A DNA stretch of 64,000 nucleotides, from positions 405,648 through 469,647 of the forward strand of contig JACQEZ010000020.1 of NCBI GenBank assembly GCA_016200325.1, in the 5' to 3' direction. Within the stretch, counting starts at the first letter, position 1, and the number at the start of each line of letters is the position of its first letter. The notes under the pieces are model-generated. The model worked only from the letters and a program-made list of their open reading frames with translations. It had not been told where the DNA came from and made no database searches. Below are positions 37,368-45,104 of the stretch, one piece after another. Source of the DNA: Candidatus Manganitrophaceae bacterium. Its GTDB lineage: Bacteria > Nitrospirota > Nitrospiria > SBBL01 > Manganitrophaceae. The translations under genes were made by a program, and so were the position numbers.

Positions 37368-38063
37368 ATGTCTCAATGGTTTGAAAGTCTACAGCATTCC
37401 GATCCGCTGGTCCTCGGTGTTTTATATCTCCTGGTCGCATTATCGGTTCTCACATGGTCCATCATCATCTATAAGGCATTAGAGCTTTGGCGGGCGGGCC
37501 GTGCAAATAAGCTCTATGCGCAGCAGTTTTGGCAAGATGACTTTGATATTTTGAAAGAGGGGAATAAGATATCCGACGCGGGGGGTCCCTTCGCATTTAT
37601 TACCGCAAAGGGTTTGGAGGCACTGCAGCACTATCAAAAATACCCTGATGGACCTTCTGAAATTAAGGGATCTTTATCTGACGTATTGACCCGGGTGTTA
37701 CGTCAATCGATCCAAGATTGTACAACACGCTTGGAGTCGGGGATCGGGCTCCTTGCAACGGTCGGGAATACAGCTCCTTTTATCGGATTGTTTGGTACCG
37801 TCGTCGGAATTATGTCGGCCCTAAAAGGGATTTCTCAGAGTGGGGCAGCCGGTTTAGATGTGGTTGCAGGCCCGATTGGAGAGGCGCTCATTGCCACTGC
37901 CGCCGGCCTTGCCTGTGCGATTCCTGCAGTCATCGCTTATAACAGTTTTGTTCGTCGTCTTCGCGTACTTGGAAATGGAATGGATGGATTTGCCCATGAC
38001 GTATTGATCCGTCTTTCTTCCGAAGCTGCCGAGAGATCGCTCGTCTCGGCGGAGAGGAGATAG
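37368..38063 (+). CDS. exbB: ExbB/TolQ/MotA-family proton channel subunit
   Basis: A 231-residue inner-membrane protein. It has three predicted helices: about 14-36, then the conserved LLATVGNTAPFIGLFGTVVG region, and the C-terminal IGEALIATAAGLACAIPAV region. These are the signature blocks of ExbB. With TonB before it and ExbD after it (2-base gap), this is a dedicated energising complex. TolQ is the alternative, but no TolR/TolA/TolB/Pal genes are present. Confidence 0.93.
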   Translation: MSQWFESLQHSDPLVLGVLYLLVALSVLTWSIIIYKALELWRAGRANKLYAQQFWQDDFDILKEGNKISDAGGPFAFITAKGLEALQHYQKYPDGPSEIKGSLSDVLTRVLRQSIQDCTTRLESGIGLLATVGNTAPFIGLFGTVVGIMSALKGISQSGAAGLDVVAGPIGEALIATAAGLACAIPAVIAYNSFVRRLRVLGNGMDGFAHDVLIRLSSEAAERSLVSAERR

Positions 38064-38065
38064 CC

Positions 38066-38515
38066 ATGGCATTTGGTCAGTTGGAGCGCGGAGGGTCTCC
38101 CCAGCCAATGAGTGAAATCAACATGACACCCTTAGTCGATGTCATGCTGGTCTTGTTGATCATCTTCATTGTCACAGCCCCTTTGTTAACGCACAATGTA
38201 AAAATAAACCTGCCTAAAGCACAGACCACGGCATCAAGCATCCAAAATCCAATCAAGATTAGTCTCGCTCGAGACGCAGAAATTTATTTGGACGGTAAAA
38301 GTATCACTCGGCACGAGCTGGAATTTGCCTTGCGACAGCAAGTATCACGAGGGGAGCCGCCTACCGTGGAACTGCGCGCGGATGGGGATCTGGCGTATCA
38401 GCATGTTGTACGGCTGATGGCGTTGATCCAGAATACCGGTATAACCAAAATTTCATTTGTCACAGAACCTGCCAAGGGAGAAGAGACATCCGCAGCTTCC
38501 CTTTCAACTCCCTGA
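38066..38515 (+). CDS. exbD: ExbD proton channel subunit
   Basis: A 149-residue protein. One N-terminal helix includes the conserved membrane aspartate (MTPLVDVMLVLLIIFIV), followed by a periplasmic domain (ISLARDAEIYLDGKSITRHE; VELRADGDLAYQHVVRLMAL). It ends with a short Ser/Thr tail. It completes the TonB-ExbB-ExbD set and is the last gene before the metal-related locus. Confidence 0.93.
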   Translation: MAFGQLERGGSPQPMSEINMTPLVDVMLVLLIIFIVTAPLLTHNVKINLPKAQTTASSIQNPIKISLARDAEIYLDGKSITRHELEFALRQQVSRGEPPTVELRADGDLAYQHVVRLMALIQNTGITKISFVTEPAKGEETSAASLSTP

Positions 38516-38645
38516 TGTCACCCGTACTTAATCCAGCTTTTTAATGTGCCCTCATTTCTAGTAAGCGACCATGTCGCTCCAGGACCCACTTCGATTTCGT
38601 CTGATAATTATCTGTATCAATAAATCCATAGATTAATTTTTTAGT

Positions 38646-38690
38646 TTGACTTTTTATCTGATCGTGTTATTATTTTAAAAAAAGTAATAC
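38646..38690 (+). promoter_or_regulatory. Promoter with overlapping long-spaced dyad, upstream of the His-rich remnant and receptor
   Basis: TTGACT (38646-38651), 16 bases, TATTAT (38668-38673), with TGT before the -10 (extended -10). A dyad GTGTTAT (38664-38670), 13 bases, GTAATAC (38684-38690) overlaps the -10; five of seven positions are symmetric. Long-spaced dyads over promoters are the usual form of NikR operators, and nikR lies 5 kb downstream. The link is an inference. Confidence 0.45.
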
Positions 38691-38738
38691 AATTCAGATA
38701 ATAAATTTTTTCAAGTAACACCTAAATATTATACAAAA

Positions 38739-38986
38739 TTGCGGATAATGATGGCCTGTGACGAAGCATACCACCGGCATTTTCACAAAAAGATCACACA
38801 CAGCCATCCTCACACGAAAGACATGCACCACCACCCTGCTCACTCCGAGAACCGGGTGAGCATGCACATGAATATACCCATGAGGCGATTGAACATGAAC
38901 ACCCCGTCTCCCACAACGCACTCCATCCATTGAGCGGAGACAATCCAATAGAAACTGAAAAGAAGGAAAAGGAACGGAGAAGTTAG
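38739..38986 (+). pseudogene. Frameshifted His-rich protein gene
   Basis: The frame from TTG 38739 encodes a His-rich start (MRIMMACDEAYHRHFHKK, then HSHPHTKDMHHHPAHSE) until about 38850. The frame one base back then continues as GEHAHEYTHEAIEHEHPVSH and stays open to TAG at 38984. The two parts join into a protein like the intact 56-residue His-rich protein at 42030-42200, which reads HSHPHKQDEHHKHDQEKGEH across the same region. One single-base change near 38840-38855 would restore the frame. It could be a sequencing error, a true pseudogene, or programmed frameshifting. It would have been a metal-binding protein upstream of the receptor. Confidence 0.6.
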
Positions 38987-39039
38987 AGCGTTCCACCCAG
39001 GCACTTAAAATAAAAACATTCTGATAAGGAGACACACTC

Positions 39040-41169
39040 TTGTCACGCAATGCTACATCCGCTAAAAAAATAAAAAGAATCCTCCTCCAATTGGTAACTG
39101 GAGTCTCGATTTTTGCAGGTAATCCATTTGTACCGGAAGTGTTTGCCGGTGGGGTGCAGACGCTGGACACGGTAGAGGTTACAGACTCCGCCGAGAATCT
39201 GGTCGGCAGTGCCGACTCGTCGAACGAGGGGACCATCACTCCCAAGCAAATAGAAGAGCGCCCCTTCTCTCGCACGGGAGAGGTCTTGGAGCTGGTTCCC
39301 GGTCTGGAGGTCAGTCAGCACAGCGGCGAAGGAAAGGCGAATCAATATTATCTGCGAGGTTTTCAACTTGACCATGGAACCGACTTTGCCACCACCGTTT
39401 GTGGCGAGCCGGTCAATATGCCGACGCATGCCCACGGCCAAGGCTACTCCGATCTAAACTTTATGATCCCGGAAGTCATTAGCGGCATCCAATATATGAA
39501 AGGTCCTTATTATGCGGAGAACGGGGACTTTTCCGCCGCCGGCGCGGCCAATATGCCTTGTGCAAATGTGTTTCCAAAACAGATTTTCAAGCTTGAAGCA
39601 GGGACCGATGGCTATCGCCGTGCCCTTCTGGCCGGTTCTGTTCATGTCGGAAGGGGCGATCTCCTCTACGCATTCGAAGGGTTCTACAATGATGGGCCTT
39701 GGGAACATCCGGACAACTATCGAAAGCTCAATGGGCTGCTCCGTTATAGCTGGGGGGGAGCGGAAAATCAGTTTGCGATGACTGTGATGGGATACCATGG
39801 AAACTGGGATTCGACCGATCAGATTGCCAAGCGGGCGATCGGCACCGTCCAATGCCGTATCGTCGGGGGATGCGCGTTGATCGATCGCTTCGGCTCGCTG
39901 GATCCGAGCGACGGTGGAAAGTCTTATCGATACAGTGCCGCGGGCGAGTGGCAGCGAACCGCAGGAAACTCGGTGACCCGAGCCAACCTCTATGCAATTG
40001 ATTACGGCTTGGATCTCTGGTCCGATTTCACCTACTTTCTAAATGACCCGATCAATGGCGATCAAATCCAGCAATCCGACCGACGAATGGTCACCGGCCT
40101 GAGAACGAGCCAAACCTGGTTTGGGAAGATCGGCGATCATGAAATGGACAATACGATCGGTCTTCAACTCCGCAATGACAACATCGCCAAGGTAGGACTT
40201 TATCACACCGTGGCGCGACAGATCCTCGACACCGTCTCCCAGGATCATGTCCGGCAAACGAGCGAAGCGGTTTACTTCCAGAACCGATTCCAGTGGATGG
40301 AAAAGTTACGGACCATTGCCGGGGTCCGGGCCGATTTTTATCAATGGCATGTCATCAGCAACAATGAGTTGAATTCCGGTAATGCCAGCGACTCCATCGT
40401 CAGTCCCAAGCTGAGCATGATCGTTGGTCCCTGGGCAAAAACAGAGTTTTATGTCAATGCCGGTTATGGATTTCATAGCAACGACGGGCGGGGCACCACG
40501 ATTTCCGTTGATCCGTCGACAGGGGAACCGGCTAAAAAAGTCGATGGGTTAGTCCGCGCGAAGGGAGCCGAAATCGGAACGCGCACGGCGATTATTCCCC
40601 ACTTGCAGACCGAGCTGACGATCTGGGTGTTAAACCTCGACTCCGAATTGACGTTCGTCGGAGATGCGGGCGGGACGGAAGCAGGTCCTCCGAGTCACCG
40701 AAGAGGGGTCGAGTTTGCAAATTATTATACCCCGACTCCGTGGCTCACTCTCGATGCCGACTTTGCTTACTCTTGGTCATATTTTGTCGATAATCCCGGC
40801 GGCCACTACATTCCGGAATCTCCTGAAGGAATTGCATCGGCCGGAATTTTTGTCAATAACTTGGCCGGATTTATGGGAGGGGCACGGCTACGCTACTTCG
40901 GACCCCGTCCACTGACGGAAGACAATAACATCCGATCGGATTCTGCGACGACGGTCGATACCCGAGTCGGATATGAATTCACCAAAGACTGGGTGCTGGC
41001 ACTGGATGTGTTCAACGTGTTCAATTCCAAGGTAAGTGACATTGAATATTATTATCCCTCCCGGCTTCAAGGAGAAGCGCCCGGCTCGGATGATGGCGGA
41101 TACAATGATATCCATTTACATCCGATGAACCCGCGTGAATTCCGGGTCACCTTAACCGCCCGATTCTAG
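39040..41169 (+). CDS. TonB-dependent outer-membrane receptor
   Basis: A 709-residue receptor. The signal peptide ends near VFAGG, and LDTVEV is a TonB-box-like segment. The plug domain is at about residues 60-185 (RPFSRTGEVLELVPGLEVSQ; YYLRGFQLDHGTDFATTV) and a 22-strand-type barrel follows, with the C-terminal FRVTLTARF ending in phenylalanine. His residues near MPTHAHGQGY in the plug could bind metal. The TTG start has AAGGAG 9 bases upstream. The context (NikR, a cluster 9 ABC transporter, His-rich proteins) points to metal or metallophore uptake; the substrate is unproven. Confidence 0.9.
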   Translation: MSRNATSAKKIKRILLQLVTGVSIFAGNPFVPEVFAGGVQTLDTVEVTDSAENLVGSADSSNEGTITPKQIEERPFSRTGEVLELVPGLEVSQHSGEGKANQYYLRGFQLDHGTDFATTVCGEPVNMPTHAHGQGYSDLNFMIPEVISGIQYMKGPYYAENGDFSAAGAANMPCANVFPKQIFKLEAGTDGYRRALLAGSVHVGRGDLLYAFEGFYNDGPWEHPDNYRKLNGLLRYSWGGAENQFAMTVMGYHGNWDSTDQIAKRAIGTVQCRIVGGCALIDRFGSLDPSDGGKSYRYSAAGEWQRTAGNSVTRANLYAIDYGLDLWSDFTYFLNDPINGDQIQQSDRRMVTGLRTSQTWFGKIGDHEMDNTIGLQLRNDNIAKVGLYHTVARQILDTVSQDHVRQTSEAVYFQNRFQWMEKLRTIAGVRADFYQWHVISNNELNSGNASDSIVSPKLSMIVGPWAKTEFYVNAGYGFHSNDGRGTTISVDPSTGEPAKKVDGLVRAKGAEIGTRTAIIPHLQTELTIWVLNLDSELTFVGDAGGTEAGPPSHRRGVEFANYYTPTPWLTLDADFAYSWSYFVDNPGGHYIPESPEGIASAGIFVNNLAGFMGGARLRYFGPRPLTEDNNIRSDSATTVDTRVGYEFTKDWVLALDVFNVFNSKVSDIEYYYPSRLQGEAPGSDDGGYNDIHLHPMNPREFRVTLTARF

Positions 41170-41233
41170 CGCCGTCCGGGATGCGAAACAAAGGTTAAGA
41201 GGGGACACAAAAAGAGATATTGAGGCCGGTCAG

Positions 41234-41467
41234 TTGATAGATCGTTTGATAGGTCCGGAGGGAAATGCTGCGGCATTAACCCCGCAAGGCCGTTGCTCTT
41301 TTTGTCGATACCAAATCCATGTTTTGGAAGAGGGGACTTCGGCCGTCATTAAGGCGGCCGTCATTAAAACGGATCTCAAGACAAAGAGAACCGTTGCGAA
41401 GTGTCCGAAGTGTAAGCAGTGGCTAATCGTGCCGCTGCGGTACTGTCCGGAACGGGCGGCGGTATAG
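41234..41467 (+). CDS. Small Cys-rich (zinc-ribbon-like) protein
   Basis: A 77-residue protein with CSFC near residue 21, CPKC near residue 57 and one more Cys near the end. The TTG start has GAGG 8 bases upstream. It follows the receptor by 64 bases and precedes a strong terminator, so it is probably the last gene of the receptor unit. I do not recognise a family. A metal-binding or redox role is possible from the cysteine pairs only. Confidence 0.6.
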   Translation: MIDRLIGPEGNAAALTPQGRCSFCRYQIHVLEEGTSAVIKAAVIKTDLKTKRTVAKCPKCKQWLIVPLRYCPERAAV

Positions 41468-41508
41468 TATCGAGATAACTCGAAGCAGGCAAAGAAGTCG
41501 TTTAAGAC

Positions 41509-41557
41509 AAAAAAGCCGCGACGAGGAGAGTGACCTCTCTCCCGTTGCGGCTTTTTT
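41509..41557 (+). terminator. Rho-independent terminator after the receptor unit
   Basis: AAAAAAGCCGC (41509-41519) pairs with GCGGCTTTTTT (41547-41557), with further pairing inside. The A/T ends make it usable in both directions. Confidence 0.88.
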
Positions 41558-41574
41558 CTTTTGGGGAGGTTGAT

Positions 41575-41871
41575 ATGTCATCTGATCAACATATCCAGAA
41601 AGGTCTTCAAAATAAAATCGGCGCGATTTTCCAACCCAAAGGCAAGACGGTCTCCGACGAAATCTGGTCGGGTCCCCATCGTCTTGTCGGAACCGAGATC
41701 TGGCTGGAGAACGACGGCAGAGAGAAAATTCTGTTAGAAGGGGTTACCGGAATTGAATTCCGAGAAGGGAAGATCCTCTTTCAAACCGTCCTAGGAGAGC
41801 GCCTGATTCTTCAGACCGAATGGACCCGGGTGACCCTTCGGGAGAGCGGTTTCATTCTTCAAATGAAATAG
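41575..41871 (+). CDS. Small beta-rich protein, CooT-like layout
   Basis: A 98-residue protein. I chose the ATG at 41575 (MSSDQHIQKG), which has GGGGAGG 8 bases upstream; a longer frame from 41530 would start inside the terminator. The C-terminal half (EKILLEGVTGIEFREGKILF; ERLILQTEWTRVTLRESGF) shows the strand order of the small CooT-type nickel-binding proteins, but the Cys at position 2 of CooT is absent, so the match is weak. The metal context makes it worth checking. The function is unknown. Confidence 0.6.
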   Translation: MSSDQHIQKGLQNKIGAIFQPKGKTVSDEIWSGPHRLVGTEIWLENDGREKILLEGVTGIEFREGKILFQTVLGERLILQTEWTRVTLRESGFILQMK

Positions 41872-41983
41872 AAACAAGCGTTCAATTACGGACGAGGAAG
41901 AAGATTTTTTCAGTTGGCACTTCGATTTGAATTGCAGTAGGGGCGGGTCGTCCGGCTGCGCGGGTCGGCTTGCCGGGCGAAGA

Positions 41984-42015
41984 GAAGGAGACCCAGCGGC
42001 AACCGGGTCTCCTTC
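41984..42015. other. Perfect hairpin downstream of the His-rich gene
   Basis: GAAGGAGACCC (41984-41994) and GGGTCTCCTTC (42005-42015), an 11-base perfect stem with a 10-base loop. There is no T-tract on either side, so it may be a transcript end or a pausing or stability element rather than a classical terminator. Confidence 0.5.
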
Positions 42016-42029
42016 AATCAGCTATTATA

Positions 42030-42200
42030 TTAGTGTTGATGGTGTTCCTCTTTGTGGTCATGGGGGTGGCTGTGAGACTCCGGCTTGTGTTCATGGTCGT
42101 GCGCATGCTCACCCTTTTCTTGATCGTGCTTATGATGTTCATCCTGTTTGTGAGGATGACTGTGCTTTAAAGGCTTGTGCTGATGTGAATCCTCTTTCAT
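42030..42200 (-). CDS. Small His-rich protein
   Basis: A 56-residue protein with histidine at about two of every five positions (KHSHPHKQDEHHKHDQEKGE; SHSHPHDHKEEHHQH at the end). The start at 42200 has an excellent ribosome-binding site (AAAGGAG 7 bases upstream); the frame is open further upstream without one. Such proteins bind Ni or Zn and act in storage, delivery or detoxification (compare Hpn-type proteins); the family is not certain. It is on the opposite strand to the receptor and the ABC genes. Its frameshifted relative lies at 38739-38986. Confidence 0.72.
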   Translation of the reverse strand: MKEDSHQHKPLKHSHPHKQDEHHKHDQEKGEHAHDHEHKPESHSHPHDHKEEHHQH

Positions 42201-42381
42201 GTCACTCTCCTTTGTAAAGTGTGAGAGATCGGTTTTTCTAAATTGGCTTTTTTGTCGTGGGTGACTTTTTTGCCTCAGGTGAGATTGTACCACCCTGTCA
42301 CCAGGAATACCAGAGGGCGAAGCAACCTAAAACGATACCTTAGGAGTTAAAGAGATCTTTATAGAAGGAAGGTTAGGTATG

Positions 42382-42533
42382 CCTCTAATTCCAGCGCCCC
42401 AGGGATACCCCCGCTGGACGTTGCGGCTTTGGCGGAGGAGGTGGTACAGCGAGGTCTGGCAAAATCGATTTGTCATGAGACCGTCCGAACGGTCCTAAAG
42501 AAAAATGCACTAAAGGGATTGGAACTCTCATAA
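42382..42533 (+). mobile_element. IS630-family transposase remnant
   Basis: Two frames joined by one missing base near 42429 encode a piece of an IS630-type transposase: PLIPAPQGYPRWTLRL, then LAEEVVQRGLAKSICHETVR and VLKKNALK. In intact IS630 transposases this is the helix-turn-helix segment after the N-terminal domain (the pattern xRWTLRLLA...SxSHETVRRxLKKN). The remnant ends at TAA 42531; no catalytic DDE part or terminal repeats were seen nearby. Confidence 0.7.
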
Positions 42534-42731
42534 AGCATATTAAAGGTGTCGCTACGCCGCGTACCACTTCCTGAGCACGACCTAAAACCCTTCCCCAACT
42601 TGGACCAGTGAACCTCCAGATCATTTTTTTCCTTTTTAAGGAGGGCCCTTCCCTCAAAAGCAAAGAGAGGGTAGAATAAGCCCGCCTGATGAAGATCGTC
42701 ATTTTAGTTCATTTATATAGAGGGAGGAACC
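42534..42731. other. Intergenic region before the metal-binding protein gene
   Basis: The whole gene-poor stretch 42201-42731 holds only the transposase remnant. This part has no credible ORF. GGAGGAACC just before 42732 is the ribosome-binding site. An AT-rich TATATA at 42714-42719 is too close to the start to be a normal -10. Confidence 0.5.
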
Positions 42732-43769
42732 ATGTCCAAGGGATCTAACCCTTTTGAAAGCGGTTCGTCGACGACGAAGGCGTCGAAGGTAAGGCGCAGT
42801 TGCCGAGGCAGACAGCGGATCCGGCTTCTTTTTGTCTTCCTGCTGATTTTACACATCGCATTTATACCAGCGGCGCGAGCAGCGGGGAGCTTAAAAGTCG
42901 TGACCACCGTGGCCCCCCTCACCAACATCGTAAAGAACGTCGGCGGAAACCGGATCGATCTGCATGGAGTGATCCCGGAGGGGACCGACTCTCACACCTT
43001 CGAGCCGGCGCCGTCGGACATCAAATTCCTTTCCCAAGCCGACCTGCTGATCTTCAACGGCTTGAATTTGGAAACGCCGACGGAGACGTTGGCGAAAGCA
43101 AACCGGAAGAAGGGAGCCAAGGTCCTCAAGCTGGGCGACAATACGGTCAGCAAGAAAGAGTGGGTCTTCGATTTCAGCTTTCCGGAGTCGGATGGAAATC
43201 CCAATCCCCATCTCTGGCTGAGTGTGGCGCACGCGATCCGGTATGCGGAGCTGGTCCGCGACGCCCTGATCTCGCTCGACCCCGCCGGCAAGCCGTATTA
43301 CGACCAGCGGACGACGGACTATCTGGCGCGACTGAAGAAGTTGGATGAGGCGGTCTTGAAGACAATGGAAACGATCCCGCCCCAAAATAGAAAGCTGCTG
43401 ACCTACCACGATTCCTGGGCCTATTTCTGTCCCCGCTATGGCTGCAAAGTGGTCGGCGCCATCCAGCCGTCGAGCTTCTCGGAGCCCTCCCCCCGGGAGA
43501 TGGCCCGCCTGATCGATCAGCTGAAGGCCGAAAAGGTCCCGGCAATCTTCGGATCTGAGGTCTTTCCGAGCAAAATCCTCGACCAGATCGGCAAAGAAGC
43601 CGGGGTGAAGTATGTCTCCACCCTCCGTGACGATGACCTCCCCGGCGCCGCCGAAGCGCCCGAGCATACCTACATCGGGATGATGGTAGAGGATGTGAAG
43701 ACGATGGCGACGGTCTTGGGGGGAAAGGGCGAAGCGTTGACCGGTATCGACCCGAAAAACCTCCCTTAG
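42732..43769 (+). CDS. Cluster 9 (ZnuA/TroA-type) metal ABC transporter binding protein
   Basis: A 345-residue protein with a basic N-terminus and signal peptide ending in AARAAG (about residue 52). Metal ligand candidates are H88 (DSHTFEP), H160 (NPHLWLS), H226 (TYHDSWAYF) and an acidic residue near D301 (LRDDDLPG). Three His plus one acidic residue is the ZnuA/TroA-like set, usually for Zn or Mn. There is no His-rich loop like that of E. coli ZnuA. It is followed by nikR, the ATPase and the permease, so it is the binding protein of that importer. Nickel as substrate is suggested only by the nikR linkage. Confidence 0.9.
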   Translation: MSKGSNPFESGSSTTKASKVRRSCRGRQRIRLLFVFLLILHIAFIPAARAAGSLKVVTTVAPLTNIVKNVGGNRIDLHGVIPEGTDSHTFEPAPSDIKFLSQADLLIFNGLNLETPTETLAKANRKKGAKVLKLGDNTVSKKEWVFDFSFPESDGNPNPHLWLSVAHAIRYAELVRDALISLDPAGKPYYDQRTTDYLARLKKLDEAVLKTMETIPPQNRKLLTYHDSWAYFCPRYGCKVVGAIQPSSFSEPSPREMARLIDQLKAEKVPAIFGSEVFPSKILDQIGKEAGVKYVSTLRDDDLPGAAEAPEHTYIGMMVEDVKTMATVLGGKGEALTGIDPKNLP

Positions 43770-43849
43770 CGCATCAAAAACCTTGACAATTCAAACGCCT
43801 TATAGCACACTTATAAAAAAGGTGTTATCTTTCTGAAGGGGGTTTTTCC

Positions 43850-44266
43850 GTGGCGAAATTGGTCCGATTCGGCGTTTCGATGGACGAAGGGCTTTTAAAG
43901 CAATTTGACGTTTTGATCGAAGAGAAAAAGTACACGAACCGCTCCGAAGCGCTGCGCGATCTGATCCGCGATCACCTCGTCGAGCAGGAGTGGGATGAAA
44001 ACAAAGAGACGATCGGGACGATCACCATCGTCTACGACCATGGGGTCCACGAGCTGATGGAGAAGCTCACCGACCTGCAGCATCACTATTCGAAATTAAT
44101 TCGCTCGACCCTCCACATCCACCTCGACGAGCACCGCTGCCTCGAAGTGCTGGTGGTCCGGGGGCGGAGCGGGGAGATCAAAAAAATCGCCGATTCGTTG
44201 ATTTCGACCAAAGGGGTCAAACATGGGAAGCTGACCGCCACGACGACCGGGAAGGACCTCGATTAA
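43850..44266 (+). CDS. nikR: NikR nickel-responsive transcriptional regulator
   Basis: A 138-residue ribbon-helix-helix repressor with a C-terminal ACT-type metal domain. The N-terminal part (RFGVSMDEGLLKQFD; NRSEALRDLIRDHL) is the DNA-binding arm. The nickel ligands of E. coli NikR (H76, H87, H89, C95) correspond to H78, H89, H91 and C97 here (QHHY; TLHIHLDEHRCLE). The set is complete, so nickel sensing is likely. The GTG start is preceded by GAAGGGGG. It lies inside a ZnuABC-type locus between the binding protein and the ATPase. Confidence 0.93.
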   Translation: MAKLVRFGVSMDEGLLKQFDVLIEEKKYTNRSEALRDLIRDHLVEQEWDENKETIGTITIVYDHGVHELMEKLTDLQHHYSKLIRSTLHIHLDEHRCLEVLVVRGRSGEIKKIADSLISTKGVKHGKLTATTTGKDLD

Positions 44267-44267
44267 G

Positions 44268-45104
44268 ATGGCGGTTGTCTCCGAAAAAAGACCGCTGGTT
44301 TCTCTTCAACAGGTCACCTGCGGTTATCAGAAGAAAGTTGTCTTCCGCAACCTCTCCCTTCAGATTTATCCGGGCCAGTTTGCCGGATTGGTCGGCCCGA
44401 GCGGCACCGGCAAATCGACTCTCCTCAAGGTGATCCTCGGTGTGGTCCCGGCCCTCTCCGGACAGGTCATCGTCTCCGGAAACCAGGTCTCTCAGGAGAC
44501 CCCCGCCTCGATCGGCTACGTCCCCCAAATCGAGACGGTCGATTGGGATTTCCCGGTGACGGTCGAGCAGGTGGTGGCGATGGGGCTTTATCGCCAATCG
44601 AAGCGCCTTCCCTGGCTGAGCGGGGAGGAGCGAACCCGAATCCGCGGCCTTCTCGATCAGCTGGGAATCGGCGATTATGCGCAGCGCCATATCAAAGCGC
44701 TCTCGGGCGGGGAGCAGCAGCGGGTCTTCCTGGCGCGGGCGTTGATCGGCAATCCGCAGCTTCTGATTCTGGACGAGCCGACCTCCGGCGTCGACCTGAA
44801 GACCCAACATGCGATCCTCCACCTCCTCGGAGAATTAAACCGGCGCGGGGTGACGATCTTATTGACAACGCACGATTTGAACGCGGTCGCACGGCACCTT
44901 CCTTGGGTGATCTGCTTCAATCAGACCATCATCGCGCAAGGACATCCCGAAGAGATTTTTACCTCTGCCACCCTTTCCCGCACCTACGAATCGGAGATGT
45001 CGGTGGTTCGCCAAGGAGAGGTCATCCTTGTTGACGACAGCCCCAAGGCCGGCCTACATTTCAAGAAGCATCTCCACCCCTCTTCCACGCAAGGATCGAA
45101 TTGA
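44268..45104 (+). CDS. Metal ABC transporter ATPase (ZnuC/MntB type)
   Basis: A 278-residue ABC ATPase. It has Walker A GPSGTGKST, signature LSGGEQQRVFLARAL, Walker B LLILDEPTSGVD, and the switch histidine in LTTHDLNAV. It starts 1 base after the nikR stop and its TGA overlaps the permease TTG start. A His-containing tail (HFKKHLHPSS) extends the C-terminus. It powers uptake by the neighbouring permease. Confidence 0.93.
   Translation: MAVVSEKRPLVSLQQVTCGYQKKVVFRNLSLQIYPGQFAGLVGPSGTGKSTLLKVILGVVPALSGQVIVSGNQVSQETPASIGYVPQIETVDWDFPVTVEQVVAMGLYRQSKRLPWLSGEERTRIRGLLDQLGIGDYAQRHIKALSGGEQQRVFLARALIGNPQLLILDEPTSGVDLKTQHAILHLLGELNRRGVTILLTTHDLNAVARHLPWVICFNQTIIAQGHPEEIFTSATLSRTYESEMSVVRQGEVILVDDSPKAGLHFKKHLHPSSTQGSN

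Noticed and set aside
38694..39275. Minus-strand ORF of 193 residues across the His-rich remnant and receptor start
   Set aside because: It overlaps the receptor N-terminus and has no motif; the plus-strand His-rich reading explains the sequence better.
42891..43667. Minus-strand ORF of 258 residues inside the metal-binding protein gene
   Set aside because: Antisense shadow; the plus frame has a signal peptide and metal ligands.
43802..43828. Second dyad (ATAGCAC-N13-GTGTTAT) before nikR as a NikR operator
   Set aside because: The half-sites point outward, opposite to the dyad at 38664-38690, and no strong promoter geometry fits. It may still be a regulatory site of another kind.
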